Shown: positions 27,454 through 34,903 of the stretch, piece after piece
Layout: every line of letters starts with the position of its first letter
How positions within the stretch are numbered: position 1 is the first letter of the stretch
NCBI RefSeq assembly: GCF_030063205.1
Contig: NZ_JASISQ010000003.1
Coordinates: 337,109-401,108 of the forward strand
Reading direction: 5' to 3'
Length of the DNA stretch: 64,000 nt
From: Arthrobacter antibioticus
Lineage (GTDB): Bacteria; Actinomycetota; Actinomycetes; Actinomycetales; Micrococcaceae
The notes under the pieces: generated by a model
Seen by the model: only the letters and a program-made list of their open reading frames with translations
What the model was told of the DNA's origin: nothing
Databases searched by the model: none
Made by a program: the position numbers and the translations under genes

Positions 27454-28461
27454 TTAGACAGCAGACAAGGAGAGTGCGGGGGCGGGCTCCTGCCGCCCTT
27501 GGGCTACCTGGCTGGTACCGAGAACATAACCGTCAGTTTTTGGCAGTACTTGTGAACGCAAATACGCTTGATTGCTCGCCGTCACGCTGAGGCCATCGCC
27601 ACCGTAGTGCTCGGTGCAGATGATGCCCTGGTAACCAACCGACAGGGCCACCTTGAAAGCTTCGCGGTAGCTGATCAAGCCGCTTTCCATCGGGGCAGGC
27701 ATGGTGACATAGCTGCCACGTGCCACATTTTCATCCCGAATGTAATTCTTGACGTGCCAGTAGTTGGAATATGGCAGCGTCTTCGCCACCATTTCCCGCC
27801 AGTCTTCAATGGGGCGGTGCAGTCGCACCAGATTCCCCAAATCGGGATTCAAACCAACGTTGGCCAAGTCAATATCCTGCACCAATTGCACGGAAGAGTC
27901 TGCTGTTCCAAGGTAGGTGTCTTCATACATTTCCAGCGATAACAGGATGCCTGATTCGGCCGCATGCTTACCGAGTTCGCGAAGGCGGTCAACTGCCTTG
28001 TTCCAGGTCGCTTTATCGTCCACAGGATCGGTGTGGCCCTGCACAGTCCAGAACCATAGCTGTTTTTGCTGCTCGGCTGTCAGCGCTTGATGTAAACCAA
28101 AGGAAACAACTTCACAACCCAGTGCTGCTGCAGCGTCAATGGTGCGGTGACTGTAGGCAAGGTTATCTTCCCACTTGCTTTCATCGATCACGCTGCGGCG
28201 GATTGCCGAAATCACGGGAATACCGATTCCCGCATGCTCGGCGGCGGCCTTGAATTCTTTGAGGCGGGCAGCGCTCAGGTCACCGGGGCGAACCCAGCTG
28301 TCGGTCAGGTCTGCATTTGAAAAGCCTGCATCCTTAACCTCCTGGAATACTTCGATCCAAGCCGAGGCGTCGGCATCGTTGATGTGCTGCCCTGTGGCAT
28401 CTACGCCCGGGAACTGCAAAAGGGCCGCCGTAATGGGCCAGTTTTCCGCTGTGTATGCCAT
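27454..28461 (-). CDS. Sugar phosphate isomerase/epimerase (TIM-barrel, AP-endonuclease-2 fold)
   Basis: Protein of 335 aa from the xylose-isomerase-like TIM-barrel superfamily. Metal-site glutamates and aspartates occur in LSLEMYEDT, GLNPDLGN, HVKNY and CTEHYGGDG. It is the first gene of the minus-strand C4 operon; TCCTATAGGA lies about 30 bp upstream and GGAG sits 9-10 nt before the ATG. It probably epimerises or isomerises an unphosphorylated four-carbon ketose or acid so that it can enter the pathway. The exact reaction is unknown. Confidence 0.8.
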   Translation of the reverse strand: MAYTAENWPITAALLQFPGVDATGQHINDADASAWIEVFQEVKDAGFSNADLTDSWVRPGDLSAARLKEFKAAAEHAGIGIPVISAIRRSVIDESKWEDNLAYSHRTIDAAAALGCEVVSFGLHQALTAEQQKQLWFWTVQGHTDPVDDKATWNKAVDRLRELGKHAAESGILLSLEMYEDTYLGTADSSVQLVQDIDLANVGLNPDLGNLVRLHRPIEDWREMVAKTLPYSNYWHVKNYIRDENVARGSYVTMPAPMESGLISYREAFKVALSVGYQGIICTEHYGGDGLSVTASNQAYLRSQVLPKTDGYVLGTSQVAQGRQEPAPALSLSAV

Positions 28462-28779
28462 CTGCTTTTACTCCAAAATCGTAATCATGTTTCCTATAGG
28501 ATCTATCATTACGAAGGAATTGGAATATGTCAAGCATCACATTTTTAGCAATACTGGGGTCATGGCAGAGTGCTTAAAAGGGGGCGGAGGTGCCCGCGTG
28601 GCACACGACAGTCGGCCAGGTTTAGGCAGGCCAAAGAGCACAAGCGTGGATTGCAGGTAAGGGGCGGGGCCCGAAGGACTTCCGCCGCGTGATGATCATT
28701 TCGCGGCAGTTAAGGGCTTTTATGAGTCATGCGCCGCTGGACTCCGCGACAAGTCGGCAGGAAACAAAAACCAGTTGAG
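28462..28779. other. Promoter region of the minus-strand C4 operon, no gene seen
   Basis: This 318-bp gap lies between the TIM-barrel isomerase gene and its presumed GntR regulator. It holds the TCCTATAGGA palindrome at 28492-28501. The rest shows no frame with a ribosome site and no clear terminator hairpin for the GntR gene. Confidence 0.6.
28490..28503. promoter_or_regulatory. TCCTATAGGA operator upstream of the C4 operon
   Basis: The perfect 10-bp palindrome TCCTATAGGA (28492-28501) is about 30 bp upstream of the first gene of the operon. The identical core occurs directly before the start codon of the neighbouring GntR gene. Two identical palindromes at the two expected places make this the probable binding site of that regulator. 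Confidence 0.75.
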
Positions 28780-29463
28780 CTAGGACTCGGGTGCGTCCGC
28801 CATGGCCCGCCCACGGACTTTCGAGACATGCGCTGCCATCATCTCCGAAGCAAGTGTTGCATCCCCGCTCAATAGGGCATCAAAGATTGCCTGGTGCTCA
28901 GAAATTGCGTGATCCGCATCCGTAATGCCAATTCCGCCGAACAAACGAAACCGTTGGACTTGGCCACCCAGAGCGTTATATGCAGCAAGCATGAACGGAT
29001 TACCGGCATTTTCGGCAATCAAACGATGAAAAAGCTCGTCTGCATCAAAATAGTCTCTAAATTCAGCAAACGAGGGGCCTCTTTGGGCGGTTGCTAAATT
29101 ATGAATGGATCGCTCAAGGGCCGCCAGGGTCTCCGGCGTCATCCGCTCACAGGCAAGTCTGGTGGTGACGGGCTCAATGGCAAGCCTGGCTTCCATCAAT
29201 TGAGCAAAATCCTCAGAGGAGAACAGCGGCGCCACCCTGTACCCCTTCAACGCCACACGACGGACCAACCCGGTGTGCTCCAACCGAGCCAAGGCTTCCC
29301 GCACAGGAGTGGGCGAAACCTCCAGCTCCCTGGCCGTCCCGTCAATGCTCACTGAGGCGCCGGGTTCCAGCCGCCCATCCATGAGTGATTCCAAAATTTC
29401 ATCATAAACATGGTCCGCCAACACTTGGCGGTTGATGGCATGGGATCCGGGCAAAGGCTTCAT
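28780..29463 (-). CDS. GntR-family (FCD) regulator of the C4 operon
   Basis: Protein of 227 aa with the winged helix DHVYDEILESLMDGRLEPGA, ARELEVSPTPVREALARLEH, GLVRRVALKGYRV and a C-terminal FCD domain (ADELFHRLIAENAGNPF; ISEHQAIFDALLSGD). I use the ATG at 29463 (start MKPLPGS). The frame is open 20 codons further upstream, but the AATCCTATAGGATT operator would then lie inside the coding sequence. It is transcribed in the same direction as the operon and is presumably autoregulated. Confidence 0.85.
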   Translation of the reverse strand: MKPLPGSHAINRQVLADHVYDEILESLMDGRLEPGASVSIDGTARELEVSPTPVREALARLEHTGLVRRVALKGYRVAPLFSSEDFAQLMEARLAIEPVTTRLACERMTPETLAALERSIHNLATAQRGPSFAEFRDYFDADELFHRLIAENAGNPFMLAAYNALGGQVQRFRLFGGIGITDADHAISEHQAIFDALLSGDATLASEMMAAHVSKVRGRAMADAPES

Positions 29464-29470
29464 GGTGTTA

Positions 29471-29484
29471 AATCCTATAGGATT
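29471..29484. promoter_or_regulatory. AATCCTATAGGATT operator at the gntR start
   Basis: A perfect 14-bp palindrome ends 7 nt before the ATG of the GntR gene. Its core is identical to the site upstream of the C4 operon. The position over the start region suggests autorepression. Confidence 0.75.
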
Positions 29485-29637
29485 CTCAATTGGTTGATGG
29501 CTGTGGCGATCATTACCGAACATACACTATGGATACCTCTTCTGAATTACCACCAGCGGGTAACGGCTGCCGTCGACGCGCGCAGTAAAAAAATGGCTTG
29601 GAGTCGTGGAAGCGTGAAAGAATGAGATCGAATAATT

Positions 29638-30693
29638 ATGACTACCAGCACAGCATCTCACAGCACAGCGCATCAGGACGAGGAACCGGAACGGCCACCT
29701 TCTGATGCCAAACACACACGCCAGATTCCTGACGTTCCCCGCAGGTTCTTTTTCCTGACCATGGGCGCGGCCGCCGTAACTACCGCTTTTCAAACCAACA
29801 TTGCCGTTGATACCAAGCTCACCGAGCGCACGCAATACCGGATCACAACACCGCAGAATGCGGAGAATAAATCTGCCGCATTGAAGTTTCCCGGTAAGAC
29901 TTGGTATCTACTTGGCGGCTTTCGGGTCAGTTACCGTGACTCTGGCCGCAAATTAGAGGCCCTACAATCGGCAATGAACCGCCGGGCCTCAGCGTCCTAC
30001 ATCGGCTACTCCAACGAGGGCATCGACATTGCCCAGCTGTTCATCGCCATTCAACGCGATGTCTTTGAACGGAAAATCAACACTGTCTACTTTTACGGAG
30101 ATAGTTTTGGTGGGATGGCCGCAGTGGTTTTGGCATCTCTGCTGACACAAACGGGCATCCGTGTGAAGCTGATTGTGATGGGCTCCAGCCCCAGCAACGT
30201 TTCAGACACACTGGACCCCGGCAGCGAGTACATCTCACTGGCCGGCCAGGTTGTCCCCTACCTTGGTTTGCTTGGCCGGTTGGGCGCAGGGATCTGGGGC
30301 GGGTTAGCCAATCCCAACGGCCAGGGCATGTACCAGGCCGCTCGCAGTGGAATTTCCAGCTCCCTTGACCCCAACAACAATTCACTGATCCTGAGCACAA
30401 CCCAAGCCACATTTTTGCAGGCATTCCCGCGGCAGTACGACGGCGGAGTGCCCGCCAGTACCGGGATCGGTCTCATTTACGACCCCAAAGACTTTATTGT
30501 CAATGCATCTTCAGCGATTCGTGGCTGGGAGGCGCTTTTGGAGAAGAATCCGCATTTTGTCTACGACGTTCCACACACAGGTCACGCCAGTCCTGAGATC
30601 CACCCTGAGATCTACCGCACAGCGCTCACAGTGGTCCTTGATGAGCTAGATCCGCCACCAGTGACATCCAAGCCTGTTCAGCCGATCTTCTAG
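29638..30693 (+). CDS. Alpha/beta hydrolase with N-terminal membrane anchor
   Basis: Protein of 351 aa. After a polar, unstructured N-terminus, a signal-anchor-like stretch (RRFFFLTMGAAAVTTAF, residues about 36-52) suggests export or anchoring. The nucleophile elbow is GDSFGGM, and GHASPEIHPEIY near the C-terminus supplies a candidate catalytic His; DPKDF is a candidate acid. The layout is an alpha/beta hydrolase, but the substrate cannot be inferred. The ribosome site is weak. The gene stands alone, divergent from the C4 regulator and convergent with the FMN reductase. Confidence 0.7.
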   Translation: MTTSTASHSTAHQDEEPERPPSDAKHTRQIPDVPRRFFFLTMGAAAVTTAFQTNIAVDTKLTERTQYRITTPQNAENKSAALKFPGKTWYLLGGFRVSYRDSGRKLEALQSAMNRRASASYIGYSNEGIDIAQLFIAIQRDVFERKINTVYFYGDSFGGMAAVVLASLLTQTGIRVKLIVMGSSPSNVSDTLDPGSEYISLAGQVVPYLGLLGRLGAGIWGGLANPNGQGMYQAARSGISSSLDPNNNSLILSTTQATFLQAFPRQYDGGVPASTGIGLIYDPKDFIVNASSAIRGWEALLEKNPHFVYDVPHTGHASPEIHPEIYRTALTVVLDELDPPPVTSKPVQPIF

Positions 30694-30722
30694 AGAACCG
30701 TAGTTTCAAAGTTGCCGCTGCG

Positions 30723-31460
30723 TCAGAGTCGCTGCGTTTGTGCCAACAGTTCTTCAAAAGGCAGCGTGGACATAGTGGCCATTATCTGCTGAGCGCGCCT
30801 GTCCTTGTGGCTGGAAGCATCCACAAGGTCCTGCTCTGCCTGACCTGAGTCACCGGAAGTGGACGCACCAGCATTGGTGCCATCCGTCGTCGTACCTTGT
30901 GAGCTCTCGGAAGAAGTCAGACGAGCCGCAAGAACGGCGGCAAGCTCACCGGCGCCTTTTCCAATACGATGCTCCAGGGGGTTGGTTCCGGAGCCGCCCC
31001 AGTCCTCCGGCGAGGCGTAAACGGCCGTGGCCATGGTGTTCGCGCGCAGGTAGCTAAAGAGCGGACGGATTGCCATCTCCAGCACCAGCGAGTGGCGCGG
31101 GGAACCGCCTGTGGCGCCAAATAGCACAGGCATACTATCAATAAATTTTGGATCAAGGACGTCAAAGAACGACTTAAACAAACCTGAATACGAGGCACTG
31201 AAAGTTGGCGTAACAGCGATCATGGCATCCGCGGCCCCAACCCGTTCAATGACGGTGGCCAGCGCTGGACCGGCATATCCGGTGACCATATTGTTGGCAA
31301 TATCCACGGCATACTCACGCAGGTCGATCACATCCAGGACAGCGCCGATTCCCCTAGCGGACAGGCGTGCTAAAACTTCGGCACCCATTTGATCTGCGAG
31401 CATTCGAGTGGTCGATGGAACGCCAAGACCGGCTGAAACCACAACAACTTTTTGCTGCAC
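30723..31460 (-). CDS. NADPH-dependent FMN reductase family protein
   Basis: Flavodoxin-fold reductase of 245 aa: SAGLGVPSTTRMLADQM binds the FMN phosphate, TPTFSASYSGLFKSFFDVL and GATGGSPRHSLVLE complete the flavin site. It resembles the CE1759/MsuE-like reductases that supply FMNH2 to two-component monooxygenases. A Ser/Thr/Gly-rich low-complexity insertion (about residues 180-212) is unusual. I chose the GTG at 31460 because AAAGGGG lies 5 nt upstream; an upstream frame adds 14 residues without a ribosome site. No partner monooxygenase is nearby. Confidence 0.82.
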   Translation of the reverse strand: MQQKVVVVSAGLGVPSTTRMLADQMGAEVLARLSARGIGAVLDVIDLREYAVDIANNMVTGYAGPALATVIERVGAADAMIAVTPTFSASYSGLFKSFFDVLDPKFIDSMPVLFGATGGSPRHSLVLEMAIRPLFSYLRANTMATAVYASPEDWGGSGTNPLEHRIGKGAGELAAVLAARLTSSESSQGTTTDGTNAGASTSGDSGQAEQDLVDASSHKDRRAQQIMATMSTLPFEELLAQTQRL

Positions 31461-31520
31461 AACTACCCCTTTGAAACACGCCAACCGTTCATGCATCTGC
31501 ATCTGCTGGATTCAACGGCA

Positions 31521-31551
31521 GTGCCCCGGCTGTTATTCCCAACCGGGGCAC
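31521..31551 (-). terminator. Hairpin downstream of aspA
   Basis: A perfect 9-bp stem GTGCCCCGG / CCGGGGCAC with a 13-nt loop lies 25 bp after the aspA stop. There is no T run, as is common for actinobacterial terminators. Confidence 0.65.
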
Positions 31552-31575
31552 GGCGTGTCAGTCAGGTTCGGCGCG

Positions 31576-33009
31576 TCAGTCGCCGAGGTTGGCCAGGTGC
31601 TCCGGGCGCAGCAGCTCATTGAGTTGTTCCGCGGTAAGCAATTTGTGCTCCAGAACCAGCTCGGCAACACCGCGCCCGGATGCAAGCGCTTCCAAAGCGA
31701 TTTTGGTCGACGCTGCGTAACCCAAAACCGGGTTGAGGGCTGTGACAAGGCCAATTGAGTGCTCAACCTGTGCACGCAACTTGTCCTCATGAGCTGTAAT
31801 GCCGCTGATGCACTTGTCAGCCAGCGTGGTGCAAGCAGCTTCCAGGTGACGCATGCTCTTGACCAGGCTGTGCACAATGATGGGCTCAAACGCGTTCAAC
31901 TGAAGCTGCCCACCCTCGGCAGCCATGGTGATGGTGACATCGTTACCAATCACCTCGTAAGCAACCTGGTTCACAACTTCTGGAATCACGGGATTGACCT
32001 TGCCCGGCATAATCGAGGATCCCGCCTGCACTGCAGGTAGCGTGATCTCACCGAAGCCAGCACGGGGGCCAGAGGACAGCAGACGAAGGTCGTTGCAGAT
32101 TTTGGATAATTTCACGGCCACGCGCTTGAGTACTCCCGACAGGTGCACAAACGCACCAACATCTTGGGTGGCCTCGATCAGGTCAACGGAGGTTGTCAAT
32201 GGCAGCCCGGAGATTTCTACCAGATGGCGGCAAGCCAGTTCCGAATAGCCCAGGGGTGCGTTCAGCCCTGTGCCGATCGCAGTGGCGCCGAGGTTGATTT
32301 CATGGACAAGCAGCGTTGATTCGGCGAGGCGTGCGCGGTCCTCCCCCATAGTGACCGCGTAAGTGTTGAACTCTTGGCCAAGTGTCATGGGTACCGCGTC
32401 CTGCAGCTGGGTGCGGCCCATCTTGACAACTGTCCGGAATTCAACTGCCTTGGCTGCGAAGGCATCACACAAATATTCCATGGCACCCACCAGCGACTTT
32501 GCCGCGAAAATCGTGGCCACGTTAACGGCAGTTGGGTAGACATCGTTGGTGGACTGGCTCAGATTTACATGGTCGTTCGGGTGCAGGTGCTGGTAATCGC
32601 CTTTTTGGTGGCCGAGGATTTCCAAAGCACGGTTGGCAATGACCTCATTGGCGTTCATGTTCGACGACGTTCCGGCCCCGCCTTGGATAACGTCCACCAC
32701 GAAGTGCTCGTGTAAGTTCCCGGCGATGATCTCCTGGCACGCTTGAATAATGGCGCCAGCACGCACATCATCAAGCAAACCCAGCTCGTGGTTGGCTTGG
32801 GCGGCGGCCTGCTTGACCATGGCAAGTCCATTGACAAGTTGGGTGTTGTTGCTGAGTGGAATACCTGTGATGGGGAAATTTTCCACCGCCCGCAAAGTGT
32901 GTACACCCCAGTAGGCGTCTACGGGGATGTCCCGGTCACCAATCAGATCGTGCTCACGGCGGTAGGCCACTGTTGGGGCGATGGGATTACTAACAATTGT
33001 TTGAGTCAT
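31576..33009 (-). CDS. aspA: Aspartate ammonia-lyase
   Basis: Converts L-aspartate to fumarate and ammonia. The 477-aa product has the fumarase/aspartase signature GSSIMPGKVNP, the substrate loop before it, and the conserved NDVYPTAV and GRTQLQDAVPMTLGQEF. AGGAGAATC precedes the start. It is the last gene of a regulator-asparaginase-aspartase operon and would complete asparagine degradation to fumarate. The length matches the family. Confidence 0.93.
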   Translation of the reverse strand: MTQTIVSNPIAPTVAYRREHDLIGDRDIPVDAYWGVHTLRAVENFPITGIPLSNNTQLVNGLAMVKQAAAQANHELGLLDDVRAGAIIQACQEIIAGNLHEHFVVDVIQGGAGTSSNMNANEVIANRALEILGHQKGDYQHLHPNDHVNLSQSTNDVYPTAVNVATIFAAKSLVGAMEYLCDAFAAKAVEFRTVVKMGRTQLQDAVPMTLGQEFNTYAVTMGEDRARLAESTLLVHEINLGATAIGTGLNAPLGYSELACRHLVEISGLPLTTSVDLIEATQDVGAFVHLSGVLKRVAVKLSKICNDLRLLSSGPRAGFGEITLPAVQAGSSIMPGKVNPVIPEVVNQVAYEVIGNDVTITMAAEGGQLQLNAFEPIIVHSLVKSMRHLEAACTTLADKCISGITAHEDKLRAQVEHSIGLVTALNPVLGYAASTKIALEALASGRGVAELVLEHKLLTAEQLNELLRPEHLANLGD

Positions 33010-33083
33010 GATTCTCCTAGGTGCGGGCGAGCTTCGTTGCGCCTTATAAAAGTGGATGAAAATATGTGTGTTTGTGTCTGGTG

Positions 33084-34052
33084 TTAGCCGGTCAGCGGCA
33101 ATCCGCGCAGTTCCCCGACCTGCCGTCCGCCCCCGTAGACGGGAAGTTCGTTGAACGCGCTCAACAATGCAGGGTCCACACCCAATGCCACCAAGGCTGG
33201 GACTGCAGCTGGCATCCGGGCGCGATCACCGCCGTCGGCAATCTTCAGAGCTACTGCGCTTCCATCAGCGAGGGCTATGAGTTGGATACCTTCGAATCCA
33301 TCTTTTGCCAGCAGTCCGGGCACGGCCAGCATGAGGGCAGTGACGTCACGGCCGCGTCCGGCAACCATGTCAGGGTGTGCACGCATGGCGTCAGCAACTC
33401 TGCGTTCGGGTGTGCCGGGAGCCGCCGTGACCAAACCGCTAAAGGCCCGGGCCATCCCTGTCAGGGACAAACCAAACACTTCCGTGCCACAGCCATCGGT
33501 GCTGATGGCAGTGATTTTCTCCCCTGTCAGCTCAGCCACCGTGCTCCGGATGAGGGCCGCTAGGGGATGGTCAGGATGTAGGTATGTCTCCAACGGCCAG
33601 CCGTTCGTCCTACATGTAGCCAGGAGTGCGGCGTGTTTGCCGGAGCAGTTTTGCGCCAGTTGGGTGGGCTTGGCTCCTACGCGCAGCCATTGCTCTCTTT
33701 CAGCCACGCCATAAGGCAGGTCGCAGGAATTGCGCAGGTTTTCAGGTGACAGCCCAGCGTTGGCCAAGATCGTGGCGGCGCTCTCTTGATGCTGCGCGGA
33801 ACCGGAATGGCTTGCGGCTGCCAGAGCCAGCTGACCTGTTGGCAATTCCAGTCCAGCCCGGAGCATGGCTACGGCCATCAAGGGTTTGAGCGCGGACCTG
33901 GGGTACATGCGCGCGGTGGGATCTCCAAGCGAAACCAGGCTCACGCCGTCGGGCCCCACAGCCGTTAGCGACCCATAGTGGACGCTCTCAACAAGCTCGC
34001 CGCGGGTTTGCACGGCGAGGGGGGTGTGGGCGGGATGTTTGTTGTGGTTCAT
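33084..34052 (-). CDS. Asparaginase (thermolabile L-asparaginase family)
   Basis: Hydrolyses L-asparagine to aspartate and ammonia. The 322-aa product belongs to the actinobacterial/rhizobial family unrelated to AnsA/AnsB. It shows MYPRSALKPLMAVAMLRAG (SxxK-like start of the active site), NCSGKHAALLATC and STDGCGTEVFGLSL. The ATG overlaps the stop of the upstream GntR gene by four bases. AspA follows 74 bp downstream, so the product is consumed in the same operon. Confidence 0.85.
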   Translation of the reverse strand: MNHNKHPAHTPLAVQTRGELVESVHYGSLTAVGPDGVSLVSLGDPTARMYPRSALKPLMAVAMLRAGLELPTGQLALAAASHSGSAQHQESAATILANAGLSPENLRNSCDLPYGVAEREQWLRVGAKPTQLAQNCSGKHAALLATCRTNGWPLETYLHPDHPLAALIRSTVAELTGEKITAISTDGCGTEVFGLSLTGMARAFSGLVTAAPGTPERRVADAMRAHPDMVAGRGRDVTALMLAVPGLLAKDGFEGIQLIALADGSAVALKIADGGDRARMPAAVPALVALGVDPALLSAFNELPVYGGGRQVGELRGLPLTG

Positions 34053-34756
34053 GCGTGTTCTACTCCCATGATGGTGCTCAGCGCTGAGTGCGCCGCTGAA
34101 AGGTGGTCCGCCATAGCTTGGCCTGCTGCAGCGCTGTTGCCGCTGTCTATGGCGTCCACGATGGCCCGGTGTTCGAGGTCGGATTGGTGGGCTCTGCCGG
34201 TGATCAGGTTGATAGTTTCGGACGCCATGGCCATGGCCTCGCGGATGTCATTGACCACGCGCTCGAAGACGTCATTGCCGCTGGCCATGGCAATCGCGGC
34301 GTGGAAGTTCGAGTCAAGACGAACCCATGCTTCGGGATCTTCTTCCTCAGCCATCGCCTCCACAATGCCGCGCATCTCGGCGAGCTGGTGCTCTGTCCGG
34401 CGCGAGGCAGCCAGCTCAGCGGCTGGCACTTCAATGTGGGGGCGGGCCTCAACAAGGCTGCTGGCCGAGAACTTACCCAGCACCAGATCGCGTGAGGCCT
34501 GGCTGGCAATAACAAAAGTTCCTTTGCCAGTTTGCGTCGCTGTCAGTCCCAACGCCGTGCAGGAGCGCAGCGCCTCCCGGATCACAGAGCGGCTGACCCC
34601 ATATTGGGCTGCGAGCGCAGCTTCGGAGCTGAGCTTGGCGCCGACCGGTAACGCCCCGTCCTCGATGGCGGTGCGGAGGGCTTTGAAAACTGCTTCGGCG
34701 GCGCTGACGCGTACGATTTGTGACTGCGCTGCTGTCCAGCTGTCTGACAGGTTCAT
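34049..34756 (-). CDS. GntR/FadR-family regulator of the asparagine operon
   Basis: Protein of 235 aa with the winged helix AAQYGVSRSVIREALRSCTA, then LTATQTGKGTFV and an FCD domain (DSNFHAAIAMASGND; DLEHRAIVDAI). First gene of the operon, coupled by ATGA to the asparaginase gene. I used the ATG at 34756; the frame extends 14 codons upstream without a ribosome site. TTGACA lies about 30 bp upstream on the minus strand and may be the -35 element. Confidence 0.82.
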   Translation of the reverse strand: MNLSDSWTAAQSQIVRVSAAEAVFKALRTAIEDGALPVGAKLSSEAALAAQYGVSRSVIREALRSCTALGLTATQTGKGTFVIASQASRDLVLGKFSASSLVEARPHIEVPAAELAASRRTEHQLAEMRGIVEAMAEEEDPEAWVRLDSNFHAAIAMASGNDVFERVVNDIREAMAMASETINLITGRAHQSDLEHRAIVDAIDSGNSAAAGQAMADHLSAAHSALSTIMGVEHA

Positions 34757-34850
34757 ACTGAGGACTCTGCCACCATGTACGGCACGTGTCAAAAACACTC
34801 ACAAGTGGCTACCCACTCGGTGAGGTAATGCCGGGGTGTCTCTCCCCGCG

Positions 34851-34898
34851 GAGTGAGCGAGCGTCGCAGGAAACACCACGTGGAGTGACCGAGCGTGG
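34851..34898. repeat. Extragenic GAGCGAGCG repeat, copy 1
   Basis: About 48 bp consisting of GAGTGAGCGAGCGTC, AGGAAACACCACGTGG and AGTGACCGAGCGTGG. A second copy with the same order lies at 40966-41012. Both copies directly abut the stop codon of a minus-strand gene. The element contains an internal direct repeat (GTGAGCGAGCGT / GTGACCGAGCGT). Confidence 0.7.
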
Positions 34899-34903
34899 GT
34901 GGG

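Noticed and set aside
28540..28680. Possible tRNA-like sequence in the G/C-rich gap
   Set aside because: No cloverleaf with a T-loop GTTCRA and a matching acceptor stem could be drawn.
15262..29463. Reading the C4 cluster as glycerol or dihydroxyacetone metabolism
   Set aside because: DAK and a TIM-family protein would allow it, but RpiB, a DUF1537 kinase, LtnD and the variant STK active-site segment of the TIM-family protein fit C4 substrates better; glycerol kinase or dehydrogenase genes are absent.
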